This document shows positions 63,780 through 64,000 of a stretch of 64,000 nucleotides of DNA, piece by piece. A program made the position numbers and the translations under genes. Positions within the stretch are counted from its first letter, which is position 1; every line of letters starts with the position of its first letter. Location of the stretch: positions 1 through 64,000 of the forward strand of contig NZ_PIQX01000005.1 in NCBI RefSeq assembly GCF_003049085.1, written 5' to 3'. The DNA comes from Campylobacter concisus (GTDB taxonomy: Bacteria; Campylobacterota; Campylobacteria; Campylobacterales; Campylobacteraceae). Below the pieces are notes generated by a model. The model did no database searches, had not been told where the DNA came from, and saw nothing but the letters and a program-made list of their open reading frames with translations.

Positions 63780-64000
63780 ATGAACACTCATCGTCTTGGG
63801 ATACTCCTTACTTTAGTTGGCGGTATCCTTTGGGGATTTAGTGGGGTTTGTGGGCAGTATCTATTTTCACTTGGTATAAATTCTGATTTTTTGGTGCCAT
63901 ATAGACTGATGCTAGCTGGCATTGTTATTGTGATTTTTTATGCTTTTAAAGAACCAAGTACCGTTTTTGCTCCGATTAAAGATATAAAGCTACTTGGTGA
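63780..64000 (+). CDS. EamA/DMT-family transporter, N-terminal part
   Basis: The frame from ATG 63780 is open to the window end (73 codons). It starts MNTHRLGILLTLVGGILWGF, a first EamA helix with the usual GxLWGFSG pattern, and shows a second helix (LMLAGIVIVIFYAF). EamA proteins export small metabolites or amino acids. It begins 3 bp after the DUF799 stop and so may belong to the same transcript. Confidence 0.85.
   Translation, partial: MNTHRLGILLTLVGGILWGFSGVCGQYLFSLGINSDFLVPYRLMLAGIVIVIFYAFKEPSTVFAPIKDIKLLG

Overview
The window looks like a chromosomal segment of a Campylobacter of the C. concisus/curvus/showae type. This rests on AT-rich DNA full of AAATTT words, the single recombinase XerH, a flagellin gene behind a sigma-28 promoter of the Campylobacter type, a flagellar sugar locus, futalosine-pathway menaquinone synthesis, and gene pairs that I recall from C. 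jejuni (rqcH, mobA and pldA; recA, eno, ftsB and cgpA; fliQ and murB; mlaA, mlaC and an MMPL transporter; gltA, bioB and topA). The species is an inference; no search was possible.

Layout. 1-8400: an rqcH operon, a TonB receptor behind a Fur-box-like site, a short-type leuC, a SemiSWEET gene, mobA and pldA. 8500-15000: a glycerate transporter with glycerate kinase, then tetrathionate reductase genes ttrB-ttrA without ttrC. 15200-24000 (minus strand): xerH, a CgpA-like glycoprotein candidate, ftsB, eno, recA, murB, fliQ, mqnD, a lipoprotein and a nicotinate phosphoribosyltransferase. 24100-35800: an oxyanion ABC transporter without ATPase, selC (tRNA-Sec), a BON lipoprotein, the mlaA-mlaC-MMPL lipid transport operon, a complete mod operon, a peroxiredoxin and a methyltransferase. 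35800-44300: cysQ, gltA, an antiporter, a bioB-crcB pair flanked by a structured intergenic repeat family, and topA. 44400-57000: flagellin followed by a ten-gene convergent operon for a legionaminic-acid-type sugar and a Maf glycosyltransferase. 57100-64000: dcd, a DUF3737 protein, accB-accC, a MATE exporter, a CsgG/DUF4810/DUF799 lipoprotein operon and the start of an EamA transporter.

How the parts fit. Glycerate enters glycolysis as 2-phosphoglycerate, the substrate of enolase, also encoded here. MobA and the mod genes supply molybdenum cofactor for enzymes such as TtrA; mqnD serves the menaquinone pool that feeds respiration. The sugar operon next to flaA has what is needed to make an activated nonulosonate and attach it to flagellin.

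Most notable points: (1) a family of non-coding repeats (39632-40211 and 41630-41840) that fold into hairpins whose arms differ between copies but stay complementary, and that lie in direct orientation on both sides of bioB-crcB; (2) a formyltransferase at the place where the legionaminate pathway needs an N-acetyltransferase, suggesting an N-formylated flagellar sugar; (3) ttrAB without the quinol-oxidising TtrC; (4) two adjacent A/T tracts inside the maf gene that could allow slippage; (5) a lipid-transport operon joining MlaA and MlaC to an MMPL/RND pump.
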